Assembly: GCA_031273445.1 (NCBI GenBank)
Contig: JAISRV010000076.1
Coordinates: 1-7,894, forward strand
DNA: 7,894 bases
Source: Candidatus Adiutrix sp.
GTDB taxonomy: Bacteria; Desulfobacterota; Desulfarculia; Adiutricales; Adiutricaceae
Direction of reading: 5' to 3'
Shown: one piece after another, positions 1-5,538 of the stretch
How positions within the stretch are numbered: position 1 is the first letter of the stretch
Layout of the letters: every line of letters begins with the position of its first letter
Program-made: the position numbers and the translations under genes
Notes under the pieces: generated by a model
Database searches by the model: none
The model's input: the letters and a program-made list of their open reading frames with translations, nothing else
Told to the model about the DNA's origin: nothing

Positions 1-107
1 ACAAGCAAAAGATACAGGAGATCGGCGGCGCTCGGATTGTTTTCCCGGCCACCAAGGCGCAAGAGGATATTTACAAGGCGTTCGGGGTCACAGTCCCGTC
101 ACTGTAG
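1..107 (+). CDS. C-terminal fragment of an unidentified protein
   Basis: An open frame (codons in phase with position 3) enters from the left edge and ends at TAG 105-107. About 34 residues are visible, including EIGGARIVFPATKAQEDIYK and the final residues GVTVPSL. The composition and codon use (gcg, ggc, gtc, ctg) look like real coding sequence. I do not recognise the family from so short a tail, and no catalytic motif is visible. A weak terminator-like hairpin about 85 bp downstream, and a separate strong promoter before the next gene, suggest this gene belongs to an upstream transcription unit and not to the catabolic operon. Confidence 0.55.
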   Translation, partial: KQKIQEIGGARIVFPATKAQEDIYKAFGVTVPSL

Positions 108-190
108 GTATAATCATACAGGGAATTTAGGTTGTAACAGATTGCACACATTTTGAAGTTTGGCGCAAGATGTTGCGTTTAACTTGAAAT

Positions 191-212
191 AGGGCTTGAC
201 TTTAGCCCTTTT
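191..212 (+). terminator. Weak rho-independent terminator of the upstream gene
   Basis: AGGGCT (191-196) and AGCCCT (204-209) can pair as a 6-bp stem around a 7-nt loop, and the stem runs into four T residues (209-212), followed by a C/T-rich stretch. The position, 84 bp past the upstream stop codon, fits an intrinsic terminator. The stem is short, so termination may be partial. Confidence 0.45.
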
Positions 213-367
213 CCTCCCTTTCGCCCGGCGGAGGGACGGCCCGCTGTCCTCCACAAAAATAACGGATATTTCGCGGAAGATCGGGATATTGCCGTCCGCG
301 TACTTCATCGCTTTCGACAGGGAAATTCCGCTATAAAATAAAACTCAACGCCGAATCAATTTTGGGA

Positions 368-395
368 TTGACATCAAAAATGGATGGGGTAAAAT
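368..395 (+). promoter_or_regulatory. Sigma-70-type promoter of the IclR regulator
   Basis: A perfect -35 hexamer TTGACA (368-373) is followed after 16 bp by TAAAAT (390-395), which matches the -10 consensus at five of six positions. Transcription would start near 402, giving a leader of about 68 nt before the ATG at 470. The predicted start lies directly at the left edge of the operator-like half-site array beginning at 403. That geometry fits autorepression by the encoded IclR protein. Confidence 0.65.
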
Positions 396-402
396 GTTAC
401 TA

Positions 403-439
403 TTTTCGTCATGCGGAAATAAAATCCATAAAACGGAAA
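403..439. promoter_or_regulatory. Operator-like half-site array A (probable IclR-family binding site)
   Basis: A degenerate 17-bp palindrome, TTTTCGTCATGCGGAAA (403-419), shares 14 of 17 bases with the perfect palindrome at 1641-1657. A further exact half-site, ACGGAAA, sits at 433-439, exactly 20 bp after the right arm at 413. A weak half-site, AATCCAT, occupies the intermediate 423 position. The array overlaps and follows the predicted transcription start of the regulator gene. Assignment to the neighbouring IclR protein is inferred from the same motif recurring upstream of the operon and from proximity. Confidence 0.6.
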
Positions 440-469
440 AATTAAACGCTGATCGCCGGAGGTCGTCCG

Positions 470-1363
470 ATGGGTGAAAAAATAAACAGCATAATGCGGG
501 TTCTGGATATTATGGAATGTTTCGCCTTCAATAAGTCCGAATACGCCTTATCAGAGTTGGCGGACGAGTTGTCGCTGCCCCTGAGCACGGTTCACCGGCA
601 GTTGAACACGCTCATCGCCCGCGGCTATGTTCAGCAAAACCAGAACCGCAAATTATACCAGATCGGCAGCCGGATGTTTCTCCTGGGCTGCGCCACGGTG
701 GGCCGGTTCGACCTGAAGCGCGCGGCCCGTCCCTTTCTGCAGAAACTGTCGGCGGAAGTCGAGGAAACCGTCCACCTCTGCGGTCTGGACGGCTTTAACA
801 TGTATTACGTGGACAAAATCGAGAGCCTCCGGTCGGTTCGCTGCATTTCCGGCATCGGCCGTCGGCTTCCGGCCCATGCCACCGCGTCCGGGAAAATGCT
901 GCTTTCCGATCAGCCTCCGGAATTCATCGACGAATACTGCCAGGCCCTGCCGAGTATGCCGGTCTACACCAAAAACACCATCGTCGACCCCGAAATTCTT
1001 CGCGACGCCTTGAAAACCATAAAAAAACAAGGCTATTCCCTGGATATAGAAGAAATAGAGGAAGGGCTGATCTGCGTTTCGGCCCCCCTGTATAACTATG
1101 ACCAGAAAATGGAAGCGGCCATCAGCATTTCCGGGCCGATATTCAGGATGGAGGGGCAACTGGGCAAGTTTGTGGACAAGCTGAAAGCGGCCGCTTTGGA
1201 AATATCGCAGCAGTTGGGTTATGTAGTCGAGCGGGAAGCGGAAAGAGTCTATGATCGCCCAGACTGGGACGGCAGGGCCAACAGCGCCCAAGCTGACGAT
1301 AAAGGCGGCGTCAGGCGCCGCGTCTCCCCGGCGGCGGCTCGGGCCAATTCGACAGCTAAATAA
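470..1363 (+). CDS. IclR-family transcriptional regulator
   Basis: This 297-residue protein has the two-domain IclR layout. An N-terminal winged helix-turn-helix covers about residues 5-70, with the recognition region ELADELSLPLSTVHRQLNTL (29-48) followed by RGYV. A ligand-binding domain spans about residues 85-253 and carries the family signatures GRRLPAHATASGKMLLS (130-146) and EEGLICVSAPLYNY (197-210). The start is supported by GGAGGT (458-463) six bases before the ATG. The protein probably senses the pathway substrate or an intermediate and controls both its own promoter and the downstream operon, because the same half-sites lie at all three promoters. The last 44 or so residues, after the usual end near LGY, form an unusual basic, Ala/Arg/Ser-rich tail; most family members are about 250-270 residues. 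Translation ends at tandem TAA codons. The family call is firm; the effector is unknown. Confidence 0.95.
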   Translation: MGEKINSIMRVLDIMECFAFNKSEYALSELADELSLPLSTVHRQLNTLIARGYVQQNQNRKLYQIGSRMFLLGCATVGRFDLKRAARPFLQKLSAEVEETVHLCGLDGFNMYYVDKIESLRSVRCISGIGRRLPAHATASGKMLLSDQPPEFIDEYCQALPSMPVYTKNTIVDPEILRDALKTIKKQGYSLDIEEIEEGLICVSAPLYNYDQKMEAAISISGPIFRMEGQLGKFVDKLKAAALEISQQLGYVVEREAERVYDRPDWDGRANSAQADDKGGVRRRVSPAAARANSTAK

Positions 1364-1412
1364 TAAACTGAACGGTTTTGGAGCCGTCGATCAGCCGCGA
1401 TCAAATAAACTA

Positions 1413-1441
1413 TTGACAAGTTGCGTGGAGTCGGGTATGCT
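1413..1441 (+). promoter_or_regulatory. Promoter P1 of the catabolic operon
   Basis: A perfect TTGACA (1413-1418) is separated by the optimal 17 bp from TATGCT (1436-1441), a four-of-six match to the -10 consensus. The predicted start near 1448 falls just ahead of the half-site triplet at 1452-1478. A repressor bound there would block RNA polymerase, as in the regulator's own promoter. Confidence 0.6.
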
Positions 1442-1451
1442 CAAACAAAAA

Positions 1452-1478
1452 ACGAAATGTATTTCCGTCTGACGAAAT
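1452..1478. promoter_or_regulatory. Operator-like half-site triplet B
   Basis: Three half-sites in alternating orientation begin exactly 10 bp apart: ACGAAAT (1452), TTTCCGT (1462) and ACGAAAT (1472). The right pair forms TTTCCGTCTGACGAAAT (1462-1478), a 17-bp palindrome with six of eight arm positions matching. Its reverse complement, extended by one base at each end, matches array A at 16 of 19 positions. The triplet lies just after the predicted P1 start and is probably bound by the IclR-family protein. Confidence 0.6.
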
Positions 1479-1512
1479 TATTTATCAGATCTATTTCCAA
1501 CCAGTCAAGTCT

Positions 1513-1547
1513 GCGGCTAACGGCGAGCTTCTTTGACAAATAGCCGC
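1513..1547. repeat. Inverted repeat in the operon leader
   Basis: GCGGCTA (1513-1519) and TAGCCGC (1541-1547) are perfect 7-bp complements separated by 21 bp. In a P1 transcript they could form a stem with a long loop. There is no T-tract, so it is not an obvious terminator. A TTGACA at 1533-1538 lies in the loop but has no usable -10 partner. Its function is unknown, and chance is a real possibility. Confidence 0.3.
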
Positions 1548-1589
1548 CATTTACTTCCGAAGCCCTGAAAGCGCGGCAACACGGCTTAT

Positions 1590-1619
1590 TTGCATCCGAC
1601 TTGCCGGGCAGGAGTTTAA
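1590..1619 (+). promoter_or_regulatory. Candidate weak promoter P2 of the catabolic operon
   Basis: TTTAAT (1614-1619) matches the -10 consensus at five of six positions. It is preceded after 18 bp by TTGCAT (1590-1595), which matches the -35 hexamer only in its first three bases. The predicted start near 1626 lies immediately upstream of the perfect operator palindrome. The identical promoter-operator geometry at the other two sites is the main reason to take this weak promoter seriously. Confidence 0.35.
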
Positions 1620-1630
1620 TCAAAAAATTA

Positions 1631-1657
1631 ACGGAAACTATTTCCGTAATACGGAAA
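1631..1657. promoter_or_regulatory. Operator-like half-site triplet C with perfect 17-bp palindrome
   Basis: Exact half-sites alternate at 10-bp steps: ACGGAAA (1631), TTTCCGT (1641) and ACGGAAA (1651). The right pair gives TTTCCGTAATACGGAAA (1641-1657), a perfect palindrome around one central base. The left pair, 1631-1647, is also a perfect inverted repeat around CTA. This is the best copy of the motif in the window and lies 43 bp before the first enzyme gene. IclR-family proteins are known to bind short palindromes as dimers or dimer pairs, which fits three half-sites on one DNA face. Confidence 0.7.
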
Positions 1658-1700
1658 CATACAGAACCGCCTCAGCGCGGCTTAAACATCGAGGTTATCT

Positions 1701-2498
1701 ATGGACACTAACAGGCTGAAGAAAAAATTCAAAGACGGACAGGCCGCCATCGGCGCCTTTGTCCGCCTCAACAGCGTCTCCATGGAGGTGCTGGGACTGA
1801 CCGGGTGGGATTTCGCCATCATCGACGTCGAGCATGGCGTCCACACCATGGAAGACGTTTCCAACATGATCCGGGCCGCCCGCTCCGTGGGCTTGACCAG
1901 CATAGTTCGGACGCCGGGCCCGGAGCCCGTGAACATACAGCGTTGTCTCGACGCCGGCGCTCAGGGCGTTCAGGTTCCTCAGTTGACCAGCCTCAAAGAG
2001 GTGGAAGACGCCTGCCGGGCCGCCCGGTATTATCCGCTGGGCAACCGGGGCTCCTGCCCTTTCAACGCCTCCACCGGCTACTCCACTGTTCCCTTCCCCG
2101 AGCACATGGAAAGTTCCAACCGGGAAGTGATGCTGGCGCTTCACGTGGAAAACGTCTGGGCCGCGGACAATATCGACAAAATCCTTGAGATGCCGGGCAT
2201 CGACGTCATTTTCTGCGGGCCTTATGACCTTTCACAGTCCATGGGCATTCCCGGACAAACCGAGGCCCCGGCCCTGATGGAAAAAATGAAAAAAGTATTC
2301 GCGGCTTGCCGGGCCAAAAACGTGACCAGCGGCGTTTTTGCGTCAAACCCGGAAAAAGCCGGTTTCTGGGCGGAACAGGGGGTGCAGTATCTGGCCTGTT
2401 CGGCGGACGTGCATTTCTTAGCCCAGAGTCTTAAGCGGGCCGCCGACGCCATGCGCGCGCAGCTGGCCGAGCTAAACGGAGAGGCGCCTAATGACTAA
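1701..2498 (+). CDS. HpcH/HpaI-family class II pyruvate aldolase
   Basis: This 265-residue TIM-barrel protein matches the HpaI / 2-keto-3-deoxy-L-rhamnonate aldolase family over its full usual length. These are metal-dependent enzymes that cleave 4-hydroxy-2-oxo acids to pyruvate and an aldehyde. Visible landmarks are DVEHG with catalytic-type His45, VRTPG with Arg70, LDAGAQGVQVPQL (83-95), YYPLGNRG (110-117), HVE with metal ligand Glu150, and GPYDLS with metal ligand Asp176. From memory these align with His45, Arg70, Glu149 and Asp175 of E. coli HpaI. GAGG (1691-1694) lies six bases before the ATG. It is the first gene of the operon and overlaps the next by 8 bp. The specific aldehyde product cannot be read from sequence, so a gene symbol would be a guess. 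Confidence 0.9.
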   Translation: MDTNRLKKKFKDGQAAIGAFVRLNSVSMEVLGLTGWDFAIIDVEHGVHTMEDVSNMIRAARSVGLTSIVRTPGPEPVNIQRCLDAGAQGVQVPQLTSLKEVEDACRAARYYPLGNRGSCPFNASTGYSTVPFPEHMESSNREVMLALHVENVWAADNIDKILEMPGIDVIFCGPYDLSQSMGIPGQTEAPALMEKMKKVFAACRAKNVTSGVFASNPEKAGFWAEQGVQYLACSADVHFLAQSLKRAADAMRAQLAELNGEAPND

Positions 2499-3366
2499 AG
2501 CCAAAGCGGCCATCATCGGCTCGGGCAACATCGGCATGGATTTGATGTATAAAGTTTTGAAAAATTCTCATTTGGAAATGTCCCTGCTGGCCGGCTTGTC
2601 CAACGACTCGCCGCGCTTGGCCAGGGCCAGGGCGATGGGCATCCCCACTTCTGACCGGGGCATCGAGGCCATTGTCGAAAACCCTGACTGCTGCGACATT
2701 GTTTTCGACGCCACCACGGCCAAGGCTCATGCGGAACACGCCAAAGTCTTGAAGAAGTTGGGCAAGAAAGCCATCGACCTCACACCGGCCGGGGTCGGGG
2801 CCTGGGTGGTTCCGGCCTTCAACCTTGAGGAAAACCTGGACCGGGACAACATCAACCTCATCAGCTGCGGCGGGCAGGCCGTGATCCCCATCATCGGGGC
2901 CATTCAGAAGGTCGTGCCCGTGGAATACGCCGAGGCCGTGGCCGCCAACAGTTCCAAAAGCGTGGGGCCGGGCACCAGGGCCAATATCGACGAATACACC
3001 CAGCATACCCGTGAGGGCATGATGAAGGTCGGCGGGGTCAAATCGGCCAAGGCCGTCATCGTCATCAATCCGGCCGACCCGCCCATTGTGATGCACAACA
3101 CCATTTTTTGCGTCACCGAAAAACTGGATGAGGAACTGGCCCGGGAAATCACCGCCTCCATCGAGGATATGCTTACAATCATCCAGTCCTACGTGCCCGG
3201 GTACCGGCTGACAGCCCCTCCCCAGTTCGCTTTTGACCGTCGCCAGGTGACCACCATGATCGAAGTCGAAGGGGCCGGTGATTACCTGCCGGACTATGCG
3301 GGGAACCTGGACATCATAACCCAGGCGGCGGTCCACGTCGCGGCTGAAATGGCCAAGAGAGCGTAG
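2491..3366 (+). CDS. mhpF: Acylating acetaldehyde dehydrogenase (DmpF/MhpF/BphJ family)
   Basis: The enzyme converts acetaldehyde (or a short aldehyde) plus CoA and NAD+ to acetyl-CoA (acyl-CoA) and NADH. The N-terminal Rossmann motif GSGNIG lies at residues 10-15. The catalytic Cys126 sits in SCGGQA (125-130), and the family stretch SVGPGTRANIDEYT spans 157-170, including the Asn-Ile pair linked to the intersubunit channel in DmpF. At 291 residues it is somewhat shorter than typical members of about 300-315. GGAGAGG (2478-2484) precedes the ATG by six bases, and the start overlaps the aldolase stop region by 8 bp. The cognate aldolase follows 11 bp downstream, as in meta-cleavage operons, where the two form a channelling complex. 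No ring-cleavage genes are visible here, so the aldehyde probably comes from another route. The symbol denotes the family. Confidence 0.93.
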   Translation: MTKAKAAIIGSGNIGMDLMYKVLKNSHLEMSLLAGLSNDSPRLARARAMGIPTSDRGIEAIVENPDCCDIVFDATTAKAHAEHAKVLKKLGKKAIDLTPAGVGAWVVPAFNLEENLDRDNINLISCGGQAVIPIIGAIQKVVPVEYAEAVAANSSKSVGPGTRANIDEYTQHTREGMMKVGGVKSAKAVIVINPADPPIVMHNTIFCVTEKLDEELAREITASIEDMLTIIQSYVPGYRLTAPPQFAFDRRQVTTMIEVEGAGDYLPDYAGNLDIITQAAVHVAAEMAKRA

Positions 3367-3377
3367 GGGGCAAGATC

Positions 3378-4415
3378 ATGGAAAGAAAAGGCGACAAAAT
3401 AACCATCCTCGACGCCACCTGCAGGGACGGCATGCATGCCGTGGCCCACCAGTTCACCCCCGAGCAGGTCGGGCGGATCGCCGCGGCTTTGGAAAAGGCC
3501 GGCCCCGATTACATGGAAGTATCCCACGGCGACGGCCTGGGGGGCAGTTCCATCACTTACGGCCGGGGCGCGGCTTCCGACGGCCGGTGGCTGGCCGCCG
3601 CTCGCCGGGAACTGAAGAACACCAGGCTGTCGTCGATGCTGCTGCCGGGCATAGGCACCATGGACGACCTGCGCCTGGCCGCCGACGAGGGCGTGGAAAT
3701 GGTACGCATCACCGTCCACTGCACCGAAGCCGACATAACCGCCCAGCATATCGCCCTGACCCGGGAGCTGAGCATGAAGCCCATCGGAGTGCTGATGATG
3801 ACCCATATGGTCGGCCCGGAAAAATTGCTGGAACAGGGCCGAATTCTGGCCGACAACGGGGCCGAGGCGGTTTACCTGATGGACTCCGCCGGCCATCTGC
3901 TGCCGGACGGCGTTCGGGCCCGGGTGTCGCTGCTGGCTCAAAAACTGCCCATCGAGGTCGGGTTTCACGCCCACGCCAATTTGGACATGCACATCGCCAA
4001 CAGCATCGCGGCCCTTGAAGAAGGCGCCAGCTATCTCGACGGCACCTTGAAGGGTCTGGGCGCCGGCGCCGGCAACGCGCCTATTGAAGTGCTGGCCGCG
4101 GTCATGACCATGTACGGCTATGAATCCAATCTCGATCTTTACGCCATTGAGGACGCGGCCGACGACGTTCTGCGGCCCATGCTCGGCGCCAACCTGCCCA
4201 ACATCGACAAGGTGGCGCTGACCATCGGCTACGCCGGGGTTTACAGCAGCTTCTCCCTGCACGCCAAGAGGGCCGCCGCGAACTACGGCGTCGACGCCCG
4301 GGACATCATGATGGAGTGCGGGCGCCGCAAGGTGGTCGGCGGCCAGGAGGACATAATTATCGAAGTGGCGGCCCAGTTGGCCGAACAGAAAAAAAGCGAG
4401 GGAGAGCGGTTATGA
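3378..4415 (+). CDS. mhpE: 4-hydroxy-2-oxovalerate aldolase (DmpG/MhpE/BphI family)
   Basis: The protein has 345 residues, the full length of DmpG. It cleaves 4-hydroxy-2-oxovalerate-type acids to pyruvate and an aldehyde, which passes to the partner dehydrogenase. The barrel begins with ILDATCRDGMHA, giving Arg16, metal ligand Asp17 and His20. The other metal ligands are His197 and His199 in GFHAHANL. GLGAGAGNAP (227-235) and GYAGVYSSF (284-292, with the active-site-type Tyr289) also match. The C-terminal communication domain is intact (HAKRAAANYGVDARDI, then GRRKVVGGQED). Small departures from the common pattern are Cys15 before Arg-Asp and Ala200 in place of the third His of the usual HAHHN. 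AGGGGG (3365-3370) precedes the start by seven bases, and the stop overlaps the next ATG (ATGA). The real substrate may be longer or more polar than oxovalerate. Confidence 0.93.
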   Translation: MERKGDKITILDATCRDGMHAVAHQFTPEQVGRIAAALEKAGPDYMEVSHGDGLGGSSITYGRGAASDGRWLAAARRELKNTRLSSMLLPGIGTMDDLRLAADEGVEMVRITVHCTEADITAQHIALTRELSMKPIGVLMMTHMVGPEKLLEQGRILADNGAEAVYLMDSAGHLLPDGVRARVSLLAQKLPIEVGFHAHANLDMHIANSIAALEEGASYLDGTLKGLGAGAGNAPIEVLAAVMTMYGYESNLDLYAIEDAADDVLRPMLGANLPNIDKVALTIGYAGVYSSFSLHAKRAAANYGVDARDIMMECGRRKVVGGQEDIIIEVAAQLAEQKKSEGERL

Positions 4416-5491
4416 GCGGCGCGGAAAATTATGTGATAAGCGGCCCGGATTTGCTTAACCTGACCACAGAAATATTCGTCAAAGCCGGGCTGGGGCGCGA
4501 GGACGCCGGGATCGCGGCCGGATCGCTGGTGGAAGCCAATTTGCGCGGCACCGACAGCCATGGCGTCATCCGGGTGGAAAATTATATCAAGCGGCTGAAG
4601 CACGGCGGCGCCGCAGCCAACGTCAAGTGCCGGCTGGTCTCGGCAACGCCGGCCACCATCGTGCTCGACGCTGAAAATGGTTTGGGGGCCGTCGCTTCCC
4701 GCCAGGTCTGCGGCCTGGTGCGGGACAAGGCCCTGAAAAACAACCTGGCCTTCGGGGTGGTCCGCAACAGCAACCACTTCGGGGCGGCTTCCATGTGGGC
4801 CCTGCTGCTGGCCGGGGATGATCTGATCAGCTTCGTCGGCTCCAATGTTCACCGGCTGATGCCGGCCCCCGGGGGCAAAGGCGCGGCTATAGGCAACAAC
4901 CCCTTCGCCCTGGCCGTGCCGGCCGGGCGGTATGAACCCATGTGCCTGGACATGGCCTGCAGCGTGGTGGCCCAGGGCAATGTCCTCAAATACCGGCACG
5001 ACCGTCGGCAAATGCCGGAAGGCTGGTTTGTCGACTCCGAGGGCGAGCCGACCACTGACCCATTCGAGGCCCTGATGGTTCTGCCTTTCGGCGGCCACAA
5101 GGGTTTCGGCATCGCCGTCATCGTGGAAATGCTTTCGGCGCTGCTGGCCGGCGGGGCCTTTGCCGACAATATCGGCAGCCAGTATGACGATCTGGTCAAC
5201 CCCAACCGGCTGAGCCATTTCTTCGGAGCCATGCGTATAGACGCTTTTCGTGATTTGGGCGAATTCAAATCCGATGTGGACGAATTCATAGACAAACTGA
5301 AGGCCGTGCCCAAAAAGGCCGGCGTCGCCGAAATTTTTTACCCAGGCGAAATCGAGGCCGCCAGGAAAAAGGCCAATCTTAAAAGCGGCATCAAACTGCC
5401 GCGAAGCATAGTTGAAGAGTTGAGCGAAATAGCGGCCGAACTGAAGGTCGAAAAAACCATGATCGCCCCGCTGACCGCGCGGCCGGTCTGA
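4412..5491 (+). CDS. Ldh/MDH2-family NAD(P)-dependent 2-hydroxyacid dehydrogenase
   Basis: This 359-residue protein belongs to the type-2 malate/L-lactate dehydrogenase family (relatives: YlbC/AllD, YiaK, ComC, DpkA). The family interconverts 2-hydroxy and 2-oxo acids (or imines) with a nicotinamide cofactor. Characteristic blocks are RGTDSHGVIRVENYI (45-59), VVRNSNHFGAASMWA (116-130) with His122, GKGAAIGNNPFALAVP (155-170), DMACSVVAQGN (180-190), PEGWFVDSEGEPTTDP (202-217) and PFGGHKGFG (225-233). The ATG at 4412 was chosen because GAGGGAG (4398-4404) lies seven bases upstream and the start overlaps the preceding stop by 4 bp. The frame stays open upstream to 4316, but that extension lies inside the aldolase gene. 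In this operon it could supply the 2-oxo acid cleaved by the aldolases. Substrate and cofactor preference cannot be assigned. Confidence 0.9.
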   Translation: MSGAENYVISGPDLLNLTTEIFVKAGLGREDAGIAAGSLVEANLRGTDSHGVIRVENYIKRLKHGGAAANVKCRLVSATPATIVLDAENGLGAVASRQVCGLVRDKALKNNLAFGVVRNSNHFGAASMWALLLAGDDLISFVGSNVHRLMPAPGGKGAAIGNNPFALAVPAGRYEPMCLDMACSVVAQGNVLKYRHDRRQMPEGWFVDSEGEPTTDPFEALMVLPFGGHKGFGIAVIVEMLSALLAGGAFADNIGSQYDDLVNPNRLSHFFGAMRIDAFRDLGEFKSDVDEFIDKLKAVPKKAGVAEIFYPGEIEAARKKANLKSGIKLPRSIVEELSEIAAELKVEKTMIAPLTARPV

Positions 5492-5538
5492 TGAAGTCTC
5501 AGGCGATATCGCATACCAGTAAAGGAGATGGCATTTAC

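Larger units (their letters stand above)
108..469. other. Intergenic control region upstream of the IclR gene
   Basis: This 362-bp gap separates the upstream gene from the regulator. Its left part holds a small terminator-like hairpin (191-212) and two minor imperfect inverted repeats: 230-237 with 246-252 (one bulged G), and CGCGGA 272-277 with TCCGCG 295-300. I assign no function to these two. Its right part, from about 330, is AT-rich and holds the regulator's promoter and operator. No convincing gene is present; the only sizeable frame lies on the minus strand and lacks a ribosome binding site. Confidence 0.6.
1364..1700. other. Control region and leader of the catabolic operon
   Basis: This 337-bp gap lies between the regulator and the first enzyme gene. 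It contains two candidate promoters (1413-1441 and 1590-1619), each followed within 10-12 bp by an operator-like half-site triplet (1452-1478 and 1631-1657). Between them is a long-looped inverted repeat (1513-1519 with 1541-1547). I see no strong intrinsic terminator after the regulator gene, so readthrough into the operon is possible. No small gene in the gap is convincing. If the first promoter is used, the operon has an unusually long leader of about 250 nt. Confidence 0.6.

Noticed and set aside
114..308. Minus-strand 64-codon frame in the intergenic region before the regulator
   Set aside because: No ribosome binding site lies upstream, no recognisable motif is present, and it overlaps the terminator-like hairpin; nothing supports expression.
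1251..1472. Plus-strand 73-codon frame overlapping the end of the regulator gene
   Set aside because: It overlaps the regulator's coding end in another frame, runs across promoter P1 and operator B, and has no ribosome binding site or similarity to a known family.
1533..1538. A third perfect TTGACA in the operon control region
   Set aside because: No acceptable -10 hexamer is found 15-19 bp downstream (the region reads TTCCGA or similar), so it is not called as a promoter.
1575..1594. Possible sigma-54 promoter around GGC...TTGCA
   Set aside because: The GG and GC elements are 9 bp apart instead of the required 12, so the spacing rule fails.
4316..4411. Upstream in-frame extension of the Ldh-family gene by 32 codons
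   Set aside because: The extension lies wholly inside the preceding aldolase gene and lacks family similarity. The ATG at 4412 has a good ribosome binding site and a typical 4-bp overlap.
5491..5538. Alternative ATG at 5491 for the UroD-like gene
   Set aside because: It overlaps the previous stop by one base but has no Shine-Dalgarno sequence. The added 16 residues do not resemble the family N-terminus, and AAAGGAG sits before the ATG at 5539.
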